Assembly: GCA_964650905.1 (NCBI GenBank)
Contig: CAZYVH010000126.1
Coordinates: forward strand, 1 to 5,568
Length of the DNA: 5,568 nt
Reading direction: 5' to 3'
From: SZUA-36 sp964650905
GTDB lineage: Bacteria; Pseudomonadota; Gammaproteobacteria; Xanthomonadales; SZUA-36
Below the pieces are notes generated by a model. The model had not been told where the DNA came from. It worked only from the letters and a program-made list of their open reading frames with translations, and did no database searches. The position numbers and the translations under genes are program-made. Shown piece after piece: positions 1-5,514 of this stretch. How positions within the stretch are numbered: the first letter of the stretch is position 1; every line of letters begins with the position of its first letter.

Positions 1-6
1 CTGCGC

Positions 7-39
7 GACAGCGCAGCGCCGCCGGCGGTGTGCGGGCTC
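7..39. repeat. 33-bp direct repeat, left copy
   Basis: This stretch begins GACAGCGCAG and contains CGGCGGTGTG. It recurs at 172-204 with 27 of 33 positions identical by eye, and five of the six differences are transitions. The two copies bracket the palindromic array at 44-165. This left copy also contains the self-complementary stretch GCCGCCGGCGGC, which has decayed in the right copy. No coding potential is recognised here. The direct repeats could be part of a larger repeat family, or the trace of a duplication around an inserted element; the sequence alone does not decide. Confidence 0.7.
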
Positions 40-43
40 TTAT

Positions 44-165
44 CAAACAAAAATGGATTCCGGGTCAAGCCCGGAATGACGGGAGGATTGTCGCCCCGGG
101 TCAGGCCCTCAATGACGGGAATATTGTCACCCCGGGCTTGACCCGGGGTCCATTTTGACTGTTTG
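44..165. repeat. Palindromic repeat array, 36-nt period, inside an imperfect inverted repeat
   Basis: Three stem-loop units lie at 57-77, 93-113 and 129-149, exactly 36 nt apart. Unit 1 pairs ATTCCGGG with CCCGGAAT around the loop TCAAG. Unit 3 pairs ACCCCGGG with CCCGGGGT around CTTGA, the same loop read on the other strand. Unit 2 has one arm like each neighbour and a damaged stem. The 12-nt linkers at 81-92 and 117-128 agree at 10 of 12 positions. The outer parts extend the symmetry: CAAACA at 44-49 mirrors TGTTTG at 160-165, with one 3-nt indel between. It lies just past the ppsA stop, so the transcript would fold into strong hairpins that could end transcription or protect the mRNA 3' end. 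It resembles the dispersed intergenic CCCGGG-type palindromes of many proteobacteria; the exact family is not identified. Confidence 0.8.
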
Positions 166-171
166 TTGCCT

Positions 172-204
172 GACAGCGCAGTGCCATCGGCGGTGTGTAG
201 CCTC
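172..204. repeat. 33-bp direct repeat, right copy
   Basis: This is the second, diverged copy of the repeat at 7-39. Its last base is immediately next to the ppsA stop codon (CTA on the plus strand at 205-207), so in the ppsA transcript it forms the first part of the 3' untranslated region. It lacks the perfect GC palindrome seen in the left copy. Confidence 0.7.
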
Positions 205-2580
205 CTAGACAGCCCTGGTTTTGTGTTTTGCCAGTTGCAACCAGGTTTCGACCACGGTGTCCGGGTTGAGCGACATGCTTTCGATACCCGTTTCCAGCAA
301 CCATTCGGCCAGGTCGGTGTGGTCTGAAGGACCCTGTCCACAGATGCCGATGTACTTGCCACGCACGTTGCAGGCCTTGATGGCCATGGCCAGCATGGCC
401 TTGACCGCCGGATCCCGTTCGTCGAACAAATGCGCTATCTCACCGGAATCCCGGTCTAGACCGAGGGTTAACTGGGTCAGGTCATTGGAGCCAATGGAAA
501 AGCCATCGAAGATATCCAGGAACTTGTCGGCAAGCAGGGCGTTGGATGGCAATTCACACATCATGATGATCTTCAGACCGTGCTTAGCCTGTTGCAGACC
601 AAAATCTTTCATCACCTCAATGACGCCACCTGCCTCATCGAGTGTGCGCACAAACGGGATCATCGCCCAAACGTTTTTAAGACCCATTTCTTCACGTACT
701 TTACGCAAGGCCCGGCATTCAAGCTCGAAACAGTCACGGAATGCATCGGACACGTAGCGGCTGGCGCCACGGAAACCCAGCATCGGGTTTTCTTCGAACG
801 GTTCATAGTCTCGCCCGCCAACCAGGTTGGCGTACTCGTTTGATTTGAAATCGGACAGACGCACGATGACGGGGTTGGGTGCAAATGCAGCGGCGATGGT
901 CGCTATGCCTTCCACCAGGCGCTCTACATAATATTCGACGGGTCCGGCGTAGCCCGCGATGCGCTGGTCAATTTGTTTGCGCAGTTCAGCGGGCTGATCG
1001 GCATAGTTGAGTAGTGCCTTGGGGTGTACACCGATCATGCGGTTAATAATGAACTCCAGACGAGCCAGACCGACACCGGCGTTGGGGATGCGGGAAAAAT
1101 CAAACGCGCGGTCCGGGTTACCCACATTCATCATGATTTTCAAGGGGGGTTCCGGCATGGATTGCAAGTCATCCCGTTGGATATGGAAATCCAGCTTGCC
1201 CTCATAAATAAAGCCGCTGTCACCCTCTGCACACGAGACCGTCACATCTTCCCCGTCCTTGATGACCGTGGTTGCATCGCCACAACCTACAACGGCTGGA
1301 ATACCAAGTTCGCGGGCAATGATGGCGGCATGGCAGGTGCGCCCGCCACGGTTGGTGACGATCGCTGCGGCGCGCTTCATGACCGGTTCCCAGTCTGGGT
1401 CGGTCATATCTGTTACCAGCACGTCACCGCGTTTGACTTCAAACATATTGTCGATCGAGTCAATTACGCGTGCCCGTCCGGCACCGATCATGTGGCCGAT
1501 ACTGCGGCCTTCGGTCAGTATTTTGCCGCGTTTTGCCAAACGGTAACGCTCAATTGACTGGCCGCTGGTCTGACTGCGAACCGTTTCTGGTCTAGCCTGG
1601 ACGATATAGAGTCGTTGATTGACACCGTCCTTGGCCCACTCGATATCCATCGGCCGACCGTAGTGTTGTTCGATGACCAGCGCCTGCCTGGCGAGGTTTT
1701 CGACCTCCTCGTCTGTCAGGCTGAAGCGTTTACGATCCTCATCTGGTACAGCGACGGTTTCCACACCACCGGTGTCTGAATCCGCGTACACCATCTTGAT
1801 GGCTTTGCCGCCGATAGTGCGACGCAGGATTGCCGGTCTGTTTTCTCTAAGATTTGGTTTGTAAGCATAAAACTCATCCGGGTTCACCGCGCCCTGTACC
1901 ACCATCTCACCCAACCCCCACGAGGAAGTGATAAAAACGGCGTCTTCAAAGCCGGATTCGGTATCCAGGGTGAACAGCACGCCGCTCGACGCCAGGTCGG
2001 ATCGCACCATCAGTTGGATACCGGCTGACAGCGACACGTCAGCGTGATCAAAACCCTGGTGGACACGGTAGGCGATGGCGCGATCATTGTAGAGAGATGC
2101 AAAGACTTCGTGAATCTTTGCCATGACCTGGTCAAAGCCACGGACGTTCAAAAAGGTTTCCTGTTGTCCGGCAAAGGAGGCATCCGGCAGGTCTTCTGCG
2201 GTGGCTGAGGAACGCACCGCGACAGGCAATTCCTCTTGATTATCCTGGCTGAATTTCAACCAGGCTTGCTTAACGGCCTGGTCAAATTCAGGGGTTAACG
2301 GTGTATTCAGGATGGACTGGCGTATGTCTTTTCCGGCGATGGCCAGTGCTTCGACATCATCGACATCCAGGGCGTTGAGCCTGGCGTCAATCTGGTCTTT
2401 GAGACCTGACTGCTTGAGGAACTCCTGGTAGGCATACGCGGTGGTTGCAAAACCACCGGGGACTGATACACCCAGGCTGTGCAACTGGCTGATCATTTCT
2501 CCCAGTGAGGCGTTTTTTCCGCCAACCCTGTCCAGGTCGCCCATACCCAGTTCATCTAGCCAGGCGATATATTCGTTCAA
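205..2580 (-). CDS. ppsA: Phosphoenolpyruvate synthase (pyruvate, water dikinase)
   Basis: This cytoplasmic enzyme converts pyruvate, ATP and water to PEP, AMP and phosphate, the entry step of gluconeogenesis from pyruvate or lactate. The protein is full length (791 aa from the start chosen) and has the three family domains in order. An N-terminal ATP-binding domain (about residues 10-345) carries AVRSSATAEDLPDASFAGQQ. A swivelling phosphohistidine domain carries GGRTCHAAIIARELGIPAV with catalytic His417. A C-terminal TIM barrel carries GVGLARLEFIINRMIGVHP and GICGQGPSDH with catalytic Cys747. No ATG start exists: in-frame TAA and TAG stops lie shortly upstream and only TTG codons (2595, 2592, 2580) are suitable. 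I chose TTG 2580 because GGGAAGG lies 3 nt before it, and because the resulting N-terminus (MNEYIAWLDELG) matches the start of pseudomonad PpsA as I recall it. TTG 2595 would give 796 aa with no ribosome site. It is divergent from its regulator ppsR. Confidence 0.97.
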   Translation of the reverse strand: MNEYIAWLDELGMGDLDRVGGKNASLGEMISQLHSLGVSVPGGFATTAYAYQEFLKQSGLKDQIDARLNALDVDDVEALAIAGKDIRQSILNTPLTPEFDQAVKQAWLKFSQDNQEELPVAVRSSATAEDLPDASFAGQQETFLNVRGFDQVMAKIHEVFASLYNDRAIAYRVHQGFDHADVSLSAGIQLMVRSDLASSGVLFTLDTESGFEDAVFITSSWGLGEMVVQGAVNPDEFYAYKPNLRENRPAILRRTIGGKAIKMVYADSDTGGVETVAVPDEDRKRFSLTDEEVENLARQALVIEQHYGRPMDIEWAKDGVNQRLYIVQARPETVRSQTSGQSIERYRLAKRGKILTEGRSIGHMIGAGRARVIDSIDNMFEVKRGDVLVTDMTDPDWEPVMKRAAAIVTNRGGRTCHAAIIARELGIPAVVGCGDATTVIKDGEDVTVSCAEGDSGFIYEGKLDFHIQRDDLQSMPEPPLKIMMNVGNPDRAFDFSRIPNAGVGLARLEFIINRMIGVHPKALLNYADQPAELRKQIDQRIAGYAGPVEYYVERLVEGIATIAAAFAPNPVIVRLSDFKSNEYANLVGGRDYEPFEENPMLGFRGASRYVSDAFRDCFELECRALRKVREEMGLKNVWAMIPFVRTLDEAGGVIEVMKDFGLQQAKHGLKIIMMCELPSNALLADKFLDIFDGFSIGSNDLTQLTLGLDRDSGEIAHLFDERDPAVKAMLAMAIKACNVRGKYIGICGQGPSDHTDLAEWLLETGIESMSLNPDTVVETWLQLAKHKTRAV

Positions 2581-2612
2581 TGGCCTTCCCAACAATAAAA
2601 TAAAGATACCAT
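2577..2612 (-). other. Possible 11-codon upstream ORF overlapping the ppsA start
   Basis: An ATG at 2612 on the minus strand opens a short frame (MVSLFYCWEGH, then TGA at 2579-2577), one base out of register with ppsA. Its stop codon overlaps the ppsA TTG start at 2580-2578 as TTGA, the arrangement used for translational coupling. The Shine-Dalgarno-like GGGAAGG of ppsA lies inside it. No convincing ribosome site precedes the ATG. It could be chance, or the remains of a normal start disrupted by an indel or sequencing error. Function is inferred only from geometry. Confidence 0.25.
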
Positions 2613-2653
2613 TTTACTAGGGCGCGTTATCACTTACTATTCCAAATCAGGGT

Positions 2654-2668
2654 TTATTTGACAAATAA
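2654..2668. promoter_or_regulatory. Palindrome in the ppsA-ppsR divergent spacer (candidate operator)
   Basis: TTATTTGACAAATAA is a perfect 7-bp inverted repeat around a single central base. A one-base loop cannot form a good hairpin, so if it is functional it is more likely a site for a dimeric DNA-binding protein. It contains TTGACA on the plus strand and TTGTCA on the minus strand. The latter could be the -35 of the ppsA promoter, but the -10 candidates (AATAGT after 17 nt, TAGTAA after 19 nt) are poor. It lies 22 nt before the ppsR start and about 74 nt before the ppsA start. It does not look like the Cra site known for E. coli ppsA. The regulator is unknown. Confidence 0.45.
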
Positions 2669-2690
2669 CGAGAAAAGAAGGTCACCTTAC

Positions 2691-3506
2691 ATGTCCCGAA
2701 CCGTATTTTTTATTTCAGACGGAACCGCCATCACCGGTGAGACCCTCGGGCACAGCCTGTTGACCCAGTTTGCCGGGATTGAATTCAACCAGGTACGTAT
2801 TCCGTTTGTGACAGACGAGGGAGCTGCCAATGATGCGGTTGAACAAATCAATCGCGCCTGCAGTGAAGATCATGCCCCCGCCCTTATTTTTAACACCATT
2901 GTCGATGAAAAACTTTCCGCCATTATTCGCGGCAGTGAAGGTGTGATGCTGGACCTGTTCGCGACTTTTCTTAAAACCATGGAAAATGCACTGGGTGTCA
3001 AGCGCCAGCCGCTGGTGGGGCAGGCTCACGGGGTCGGGGATTTTGAAGATTATGAAAATCGTATGGATGCGACCAACTATGCACTCAATCACGATGACGG
3101 TGTCAGCCTCTCGTTCAGCAAGGCGGACCTGATCCTGGTCGGTGTATCGCGCTCCGGAAAAACCCCGACCTGTCTCTACATGGCATTGCATTACGGGGTC
3201 AAGGCTGCCAATTACCCATTGACGGAGGACGATCTTGAAGAGATGCGTTTGCCACCATTTTTACGTCGTTTCAAAAAGAAAATTGTGGGTCTGAAGATCG
3301 ACCCGGAACGCCTCGCACAGATACGTGAAACACGCAGGCCCGGTAGTCGCTATGCAACCCTCAAGCAATGCCGTAAGGAGGTTGAACTGGCGGACAGCCT
3401 GTTACGCATGGAGGGCATCACGGTGTTTACCACCACGCACAGTTCCATCGAGGAGATCTCCAGCCGCGTGTTGACGGAACTGGGCATGCAACGAGAGATG
3501 TTTTGA
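2691..3506 (+). CDS. ppsR: Phosphoenolpyruvate synthase regulatory protein (PSRP, DUF299 family)
   Basis: This bifunctional regulator of PpsA uses ADP to phosphorylate a threonine next to the catalytic histidine, inactivating the enzyme, and uses phosphate to remove that group and restore activity. In PpsA here the target would be the Thr of GGRTCHAA. The 271-aa length fits the family (E. coli about 277). Visible marks are the N-terminal MSRTVFFISDGTAITGET, the P-loop GVSRSGKTPT at residues 151-160, KAANYPL just after it, GLKIDPERLAQIR near 200-212 and SRYATLKQCRKEV near 219-231. ATG 2691 is chosen because GAAGG lies 9 nt upstream and the family starts here; an upstream TTG at 2658 would add 11 residues unlike the family. 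The C-terminus looks native, although an IS3 fragment abuts the stop codon. The divergent ppsA-ppsR layout is the same as in E. coli. Confidence 0.96.
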   Translation: MSRTVFFISDGTAITGETLGHSLLTQFAGIEFNQVRIPFVTDEGAANDAVEQINRACSEDHAPALIFNTIVDEKLSAIIRGSEGVMLDLFATFLKTMENALGVKRQPLVGQAHGVGDFEDYENRMDATNYALNHDDGVSLSFSKADLILVGVSRSGKTPTCLYMALHYGVKAANYPLTEDDLEEMRLPPFLRRFKKKIVGLKIDPERLAQIRETRRPGSRYATLKQCRKEVELADSLLRMEGITVFTTTHSSIEEISSRVLTELGMQREMF

Positions 3507-3586
3507 GCCTCTGTTTGATCATAATACGCCCGCTCGAACTCTGCAGGAGGTATGTTGCCGACTGGTTCCAGTAACCTGCGATTATT
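3503..3586 (-). pseudogene. IS3-family transposase (OrfB), C-terminal fragment
   Basis: The minus strand encodes NNRRLLEPVGNIPPAEFE, followed by RAYYDQTEAQ. This is the characteristic C-terminal tail of IS3-family OrfB integrase-type transposases, which typically read NNRRLLEPIGNIPPAE and then a YY pair. Only about 28 residues of a protein of roughly 280 remain. The catalytic DDE region is absent, there is no stop codon at the expected place, and the terminal inverted repeat is missing. The coding match runs directly into the ppsR stop codon (3504-3506), so the IS end was lost exactly at that gene's boundary. Upstream of NNRR on this strand no further match is recognised. It is a non-functional relic. 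Confidence 0.8.
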
Positions 3587-3633
3587 TGTATTAGTGTCCT
3601 TGATAAGTGCCTGCACAGCCCGTTTAACCGTAT

Positions 3634-3725
3634 CAGATGTCTTATTCACCCGGGATACTTTCTACCGCTACAAAGAGGCAGTGGACAATAATGGTGTCGA
3701 CGCATTATTGGACAAATCACGGCGG
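3634..3725 (+). pseudogene. IS481-like transposase fragment, frameshifted
   Basis: From 3651 the plus strand reads RDTFYRYKEAV, then DNNGVDALLDKSRR, the end of the N-terminal helix-turn-helix region of IS481-type transposases. These commonly have a MGYSRDTFYRYKE motif followed by GGVEAL and KSRR. The expected preceding residues appear as QMSYS at 3634-3648 in another frame, separated by two extra C bases (3649-3650), so the fragment carries a frameshift. The expected continuation (KPN and the catalytic core) is absent; the match stops at SRR, where a permease fragment begins. It is a relic of about 30 codons. The open frame 3552-3896 that spans it is not a real gene. Confidence 0.7.
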
Positions 3726-3798
3726 CATATTTTTTGCTTTCTACCCGGCCAGGAAAGCGTCGCGGATGAATCCGATCGACGCCCTGCGCTACGAATAA
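3721..3798 (+). pseudogene. ABC transporter permease (MacB/FtsX type), C-terminal fragment
   Basis: In a third reading frame the sequence encodes GGIFFAFYPARKASRMNPID, then ALRYE and a TAA stop at 3796-3798. This is the typical end of MacB-type ABC permeases: the cytoplasmic end of the last transmembrane helix, the PARKAxRxxPIxALRYE signature, then stop. Only 25 codons survive out of roughly 400. The rest of the gene is absent, and its 5' edge coincides with the 3' edge of the IS481 relic, with an ambiguous overlap at about 3720-3726. The simplest reading is that a permease gene once lay between ppsR and the lipoprotein gene, and that IS-linked deletion removed all but its tail. Confidence 0.75.
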
Positions 3799-3820
3799 AT
3801 CCTCGGGCTGGGACAGGGTA

Positions 3821-3850
3821 TTGGTTGCGTTTTGTGTTTGACGGTATGAT
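3821..3850 (+). promoter_or_regulatory. Candidate sigma-70 promoter of the LEA lipoprotein gene
   Basis: TTGGTT (3821-3826) and TATGAT (3845-3850) are separated by 18 nt and lie about 36 nt before the ATG at 3886. The -10 box is good and the -35 is moderate. Because the upstream spacer is made of gene relics, the lipoprotein gene needs its own promoter, and this is the best candidate. The remainder of 3799-3885 shows nothing else recognisable. Confidence 0.4.
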
Positions 3851-3885
3851 GGCCGGAGTTTGGGTGAAATGGAATCGGACGCAGT

Positions 3886-4126
3886 ATGAATCTTAACAGC
3901 ATCACGCGATTTCCCGGCCGGCTCTCTTTGTGCCTGATTTTCCTGCTGCTGCAGGCCTGTGCGTCACTGGACCCCGACTACGAGAAACCCACGGTCACAC
4001 TGAGTTCGTTCCGGGCCCTGCCCTCACAGGGCGGTTTGCCCACATTTGAAATTGGTCTGCATATACTCAACCCCAACGCCGACACCATCCACCTGGAAGG
4101 CATCGTCTACACGGTCTCGATCCAGG
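3886..4126 (+). CDS. LEA type 2 family lipoprotein, 3' part lost in assembly gap
   Basis: Only the first 80 residues are visible before the N run. The start has a basic N-region, a hydrophobic stretch (LSLCLIFLLL) and the lipobox LQAC, giving a mature lipidated Cys25. The residues after it (ASLDPDYE) have no Asp at +2, which predicts sorting to the outer membrane in a gram-negative cell. The part after about residue 35 (VTLSSFRALP, then FEIGLHILNPNADTIHLEGI) matches the start of the LEA_2/WHy-like beta-sandwich domain, whose hallmark is the NPN-type turn followed by a small hydrophobic strand. Such lipoproteins are common in proteobacteria and their biochemical role is mostly unknown. The ATG at 3886 has a weak ribosome site (GGA, 6 nt before). 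Full length is probably near 150-170 aa, but the rest cannot be seen. Confidence 0.85.
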
Positions 4127-4226
4127 NNNNNNNNNNNNNNNNNNNNNNNNNNNNNNNNNNNNNNNNNNNNNNNNNNNNNNNNNNNNNNNNNNNNNNNNNN
4201 NNNNNNNNNNNNNNNNNNNNNNNNNN
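4127..4226. other. Assembly gap (100 N)
   Basis: Exactly 100 undetermined bases interrupt the sequence. A round 100 is the usual placeholder for a scaffold gap of unknown size, so the true distance may differ greatly. It truncates the lipoprotein gene and hides whatever precedes the oxidoreductase gene. Open frames that read through it are artefacts. The 44 bases after it (4227-4270) hold only the ribosome site of the next gene. Confidence 0.97.
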
Positions 4227-4270
4227 GACTCGCCCGAAATGAGGCAATTCAACAAAATAGAGGAACTGCC

Positions 4271-5296
4271 GTGAAAATTGATGGAACCATCCAGAATATG
4301 ACCGACATCGGGCGAATAGCCGACCAGGCCCGCCGGCACGAGACCGCCGGATATGATGGATTGTGGTCATCCGAAACAAGTCACGAACCGTTCCTGCCGC
4401 TCGCAATTGCTGCCAGCCATACCGAACGCATCGAGCTTGGAACCGCGATTGCGGTAGCTTTTGCCCGCAATCCGATGCTTCTTGCCAACATAGGCTGGGA
4501 CCTCCAGGCGCTGAGCAAGGGCCGGTTTATTCTGGGTCTTGGCAGCCAGATCAAGCCCCATATCACCAGGCGCTACAGTATGCCCTGGTCCAAACCTGTA
4601 CCCCGGATGCGTGAAATGATCTCGGCTATTCGGGCCATTTGGCACGCCTGGCTTACGGGCGATAGGCTTCAATTCAGCGGCGAATTTTACACCCACACCC
4701 TCATGACGGAATTTTTTTCACCGGATCCGTCGGAAATCGCCCCCTTTGGGGTACCGAAAATATTTCTTGCCGGCGTGGGGGAACTCATGACCCAAGTTGC
4801 CGGTGAGTTGTGCGATGGTTTCATCTGTCACGGATTTACTACCGAGAAGTATCTTCGCGAGATGACGATGCCGGCATTGGCCCGGGGGCGGGCAAAGAGT
4901 GGCAAGTCGATGACGGGCTTTGAAATCTCAGCTTCCATTTTTGTGGTCACCGGGAGCGACGAGGAGGAAATGGCGCGTTCAGCCCAGGCAACACGTGAGC
5001 AAATTGCATTTTACGGATCCACACCGGCCTACCGCGGAGTACTGGAACTGCACGGCTGGGGTGAAGTCCAGGATGAACTCAACGCGCTTTCAAAGCGGGG
5101 CCGCTGGGTGGACATGGCAACTCTGATAGATGATGACATCCTCAATACGTTTGCCGTGGTGGCTGAGCCAGAAAGCATCGCGCCCGAACTGGGAAGGCGC
5201 TTTGGCGATGTCCTGGACCGGCTCGGTTTTTATGCACCAGGACTCTCCGGTCTGGATCGGTGGAATGACGTGATGGTTTCGCTCAAGCCGGTGTAA
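4271..5296 (+). CDS. F420-dependent LLM-class oxidoreductase (TIGR03617-like)
   Basis: This is a complete 341-aa protein of the bacterial luciferase-like monooxygenase superfamily, a cytoplasmic TIM-barrel oxidoreductase using F420 or FMN. The start is GTG 4271, with AGAGGA 6 nt upstream (4259-4264); from it the protein begins MKIDGTIQ, as the family does. Recognisable blocks are GYDGLWSSETSHEPFLPLA (residues 28-45), TERIELGTAIAVAFARNP (51-68), GRFILGLGSQIKPHI (84-98), FYTHTLMTEFF, PKIFLAGVG, DGFICHGFTTEKYLREMT and QIAFYGSTPAYRGVLELHGW near the C-terminal third. The order and wording of these blocks match the TIGR03617 subfamily, best known from actinobacteria. The substrate is unknown, and the F420 assignment is inherited from the family, since no F420 biosynthesis gene is in view. 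An IS1380 relic abuts its 3' end. Confidence 0.88.
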   Translation: MKIDGTIQNMTDIGRIADQARRHETAGYDGLWSSETSHEPFLPLAIAASHTERIELGTAIAVAFARNPMLLANIGWDLQALSKGRFILGLGSQIKPHITRRYSMPWSKPVPRMREMISAIRAIWHAWLTGDRLQFSGEFYTHTLMTEFFSPDPSEIAPFGVPKIFLAGVGELMTQVAGELCDGFICHGFTTEKYLREMTMPALARGRAKSGKSMTGFEISASIFVVTGSDEEEMARSAQATREQIAFYGSTPAYRGVLELHGWGEVQDELNALSKRGRWVDMATLIDDDILNTFAVVAEPESIAPELGRRFGDVLDRLGFYAPGLSGLDRWNDVMVSLKPV

Positions 5297-5307
5297 GCCG
5301 AGACTTC

Positions 5308-5505
5308 ACGCGGGATGGCTTCCAGCAGCATGTAAGCCAAAGACCATAACAACAGCCGGAACTGGTTGGGCCACCAGCGGTGGCAAGAGGTGCGGTCGGC
5401 GAACAGATCCAACGGTTGTTCCTTGATACGGTTTTCCATCTCGCCACGTATGCAATAGAGCTTATCGTAGAGTGTTTTCCCATCGCATTTGAACTGAATT
5501 ATAAG
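5308..5505 (-). pseudogene. IS1380-type transposase, C-terminal fragment
   Basis: The minus strand reads FKCDGKTLYDKLYCIRGEME, NRIKEQPLDLFADRTS, then WWPNQFRLLLWSLAYMLLEA. The LYC-RGEMENRIKEQ-LDLFADRTS block, with the E of GEMEN belonging to the catalytic triad region, is the signature of the C-terminal part of IS1380-type DDE transposases. About 65 residues of some 430 remain. An in-frame stop lies upstream near 5511, and the similarity fades around 5308-5314, beside the oxidoreductase stop codon, before the normal C-terminus. No terminal inverted repeats are seen. ATG 5439 is an internal methionine, not a gene start. It is a dead remnant between the oxidoreductase gene and tRNA-Leu. Confidence 0.8.
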
Positions 5506-5514
5506 GTTTTAAGA

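Noticed and set aside
57..149. Regularly spaced repeats suggesting a CRISPR array
   Set aside because: Both repeats and linkers are conserved between units, so there are no variable spacers. The units are palindromic with only three copies, and no cas gene is present.
221..1864. Several plus-strand open frames of 60-180 codons opposite ppsA
   Set aside because: They are antisense shadows of a strongly conserved gene, with no recognisable domains of their own.
2658..2690. Upstream TTG start for ppsR adding 11 residues
   Set aside because: The TTG lies within the palindrome and has no ribosome site. ATG 2691 has one at good spacing and begins with the conserved family N-terminus.
3552..3896. 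114-aa open frame with a good-looking lipobox (LISAC) and AGGAGG upstream
   Set aside because: AGGAGG is only 1 nt from the ATG. Its first part is antisense to the IS3 relic, its middle is the IS481-like fragment, and its last part is out of frame over the permease tail. The lipoprotein look is coincidental.
4046..4270. Extension of the oxidoreductase frame upstream through the N run
   Set aside because: Translation of N bases is meaningless, and the upstream part overlaps the lipoprotein gene in another frame. GTG 4271 has its own ribosome site and the family N-terminus.
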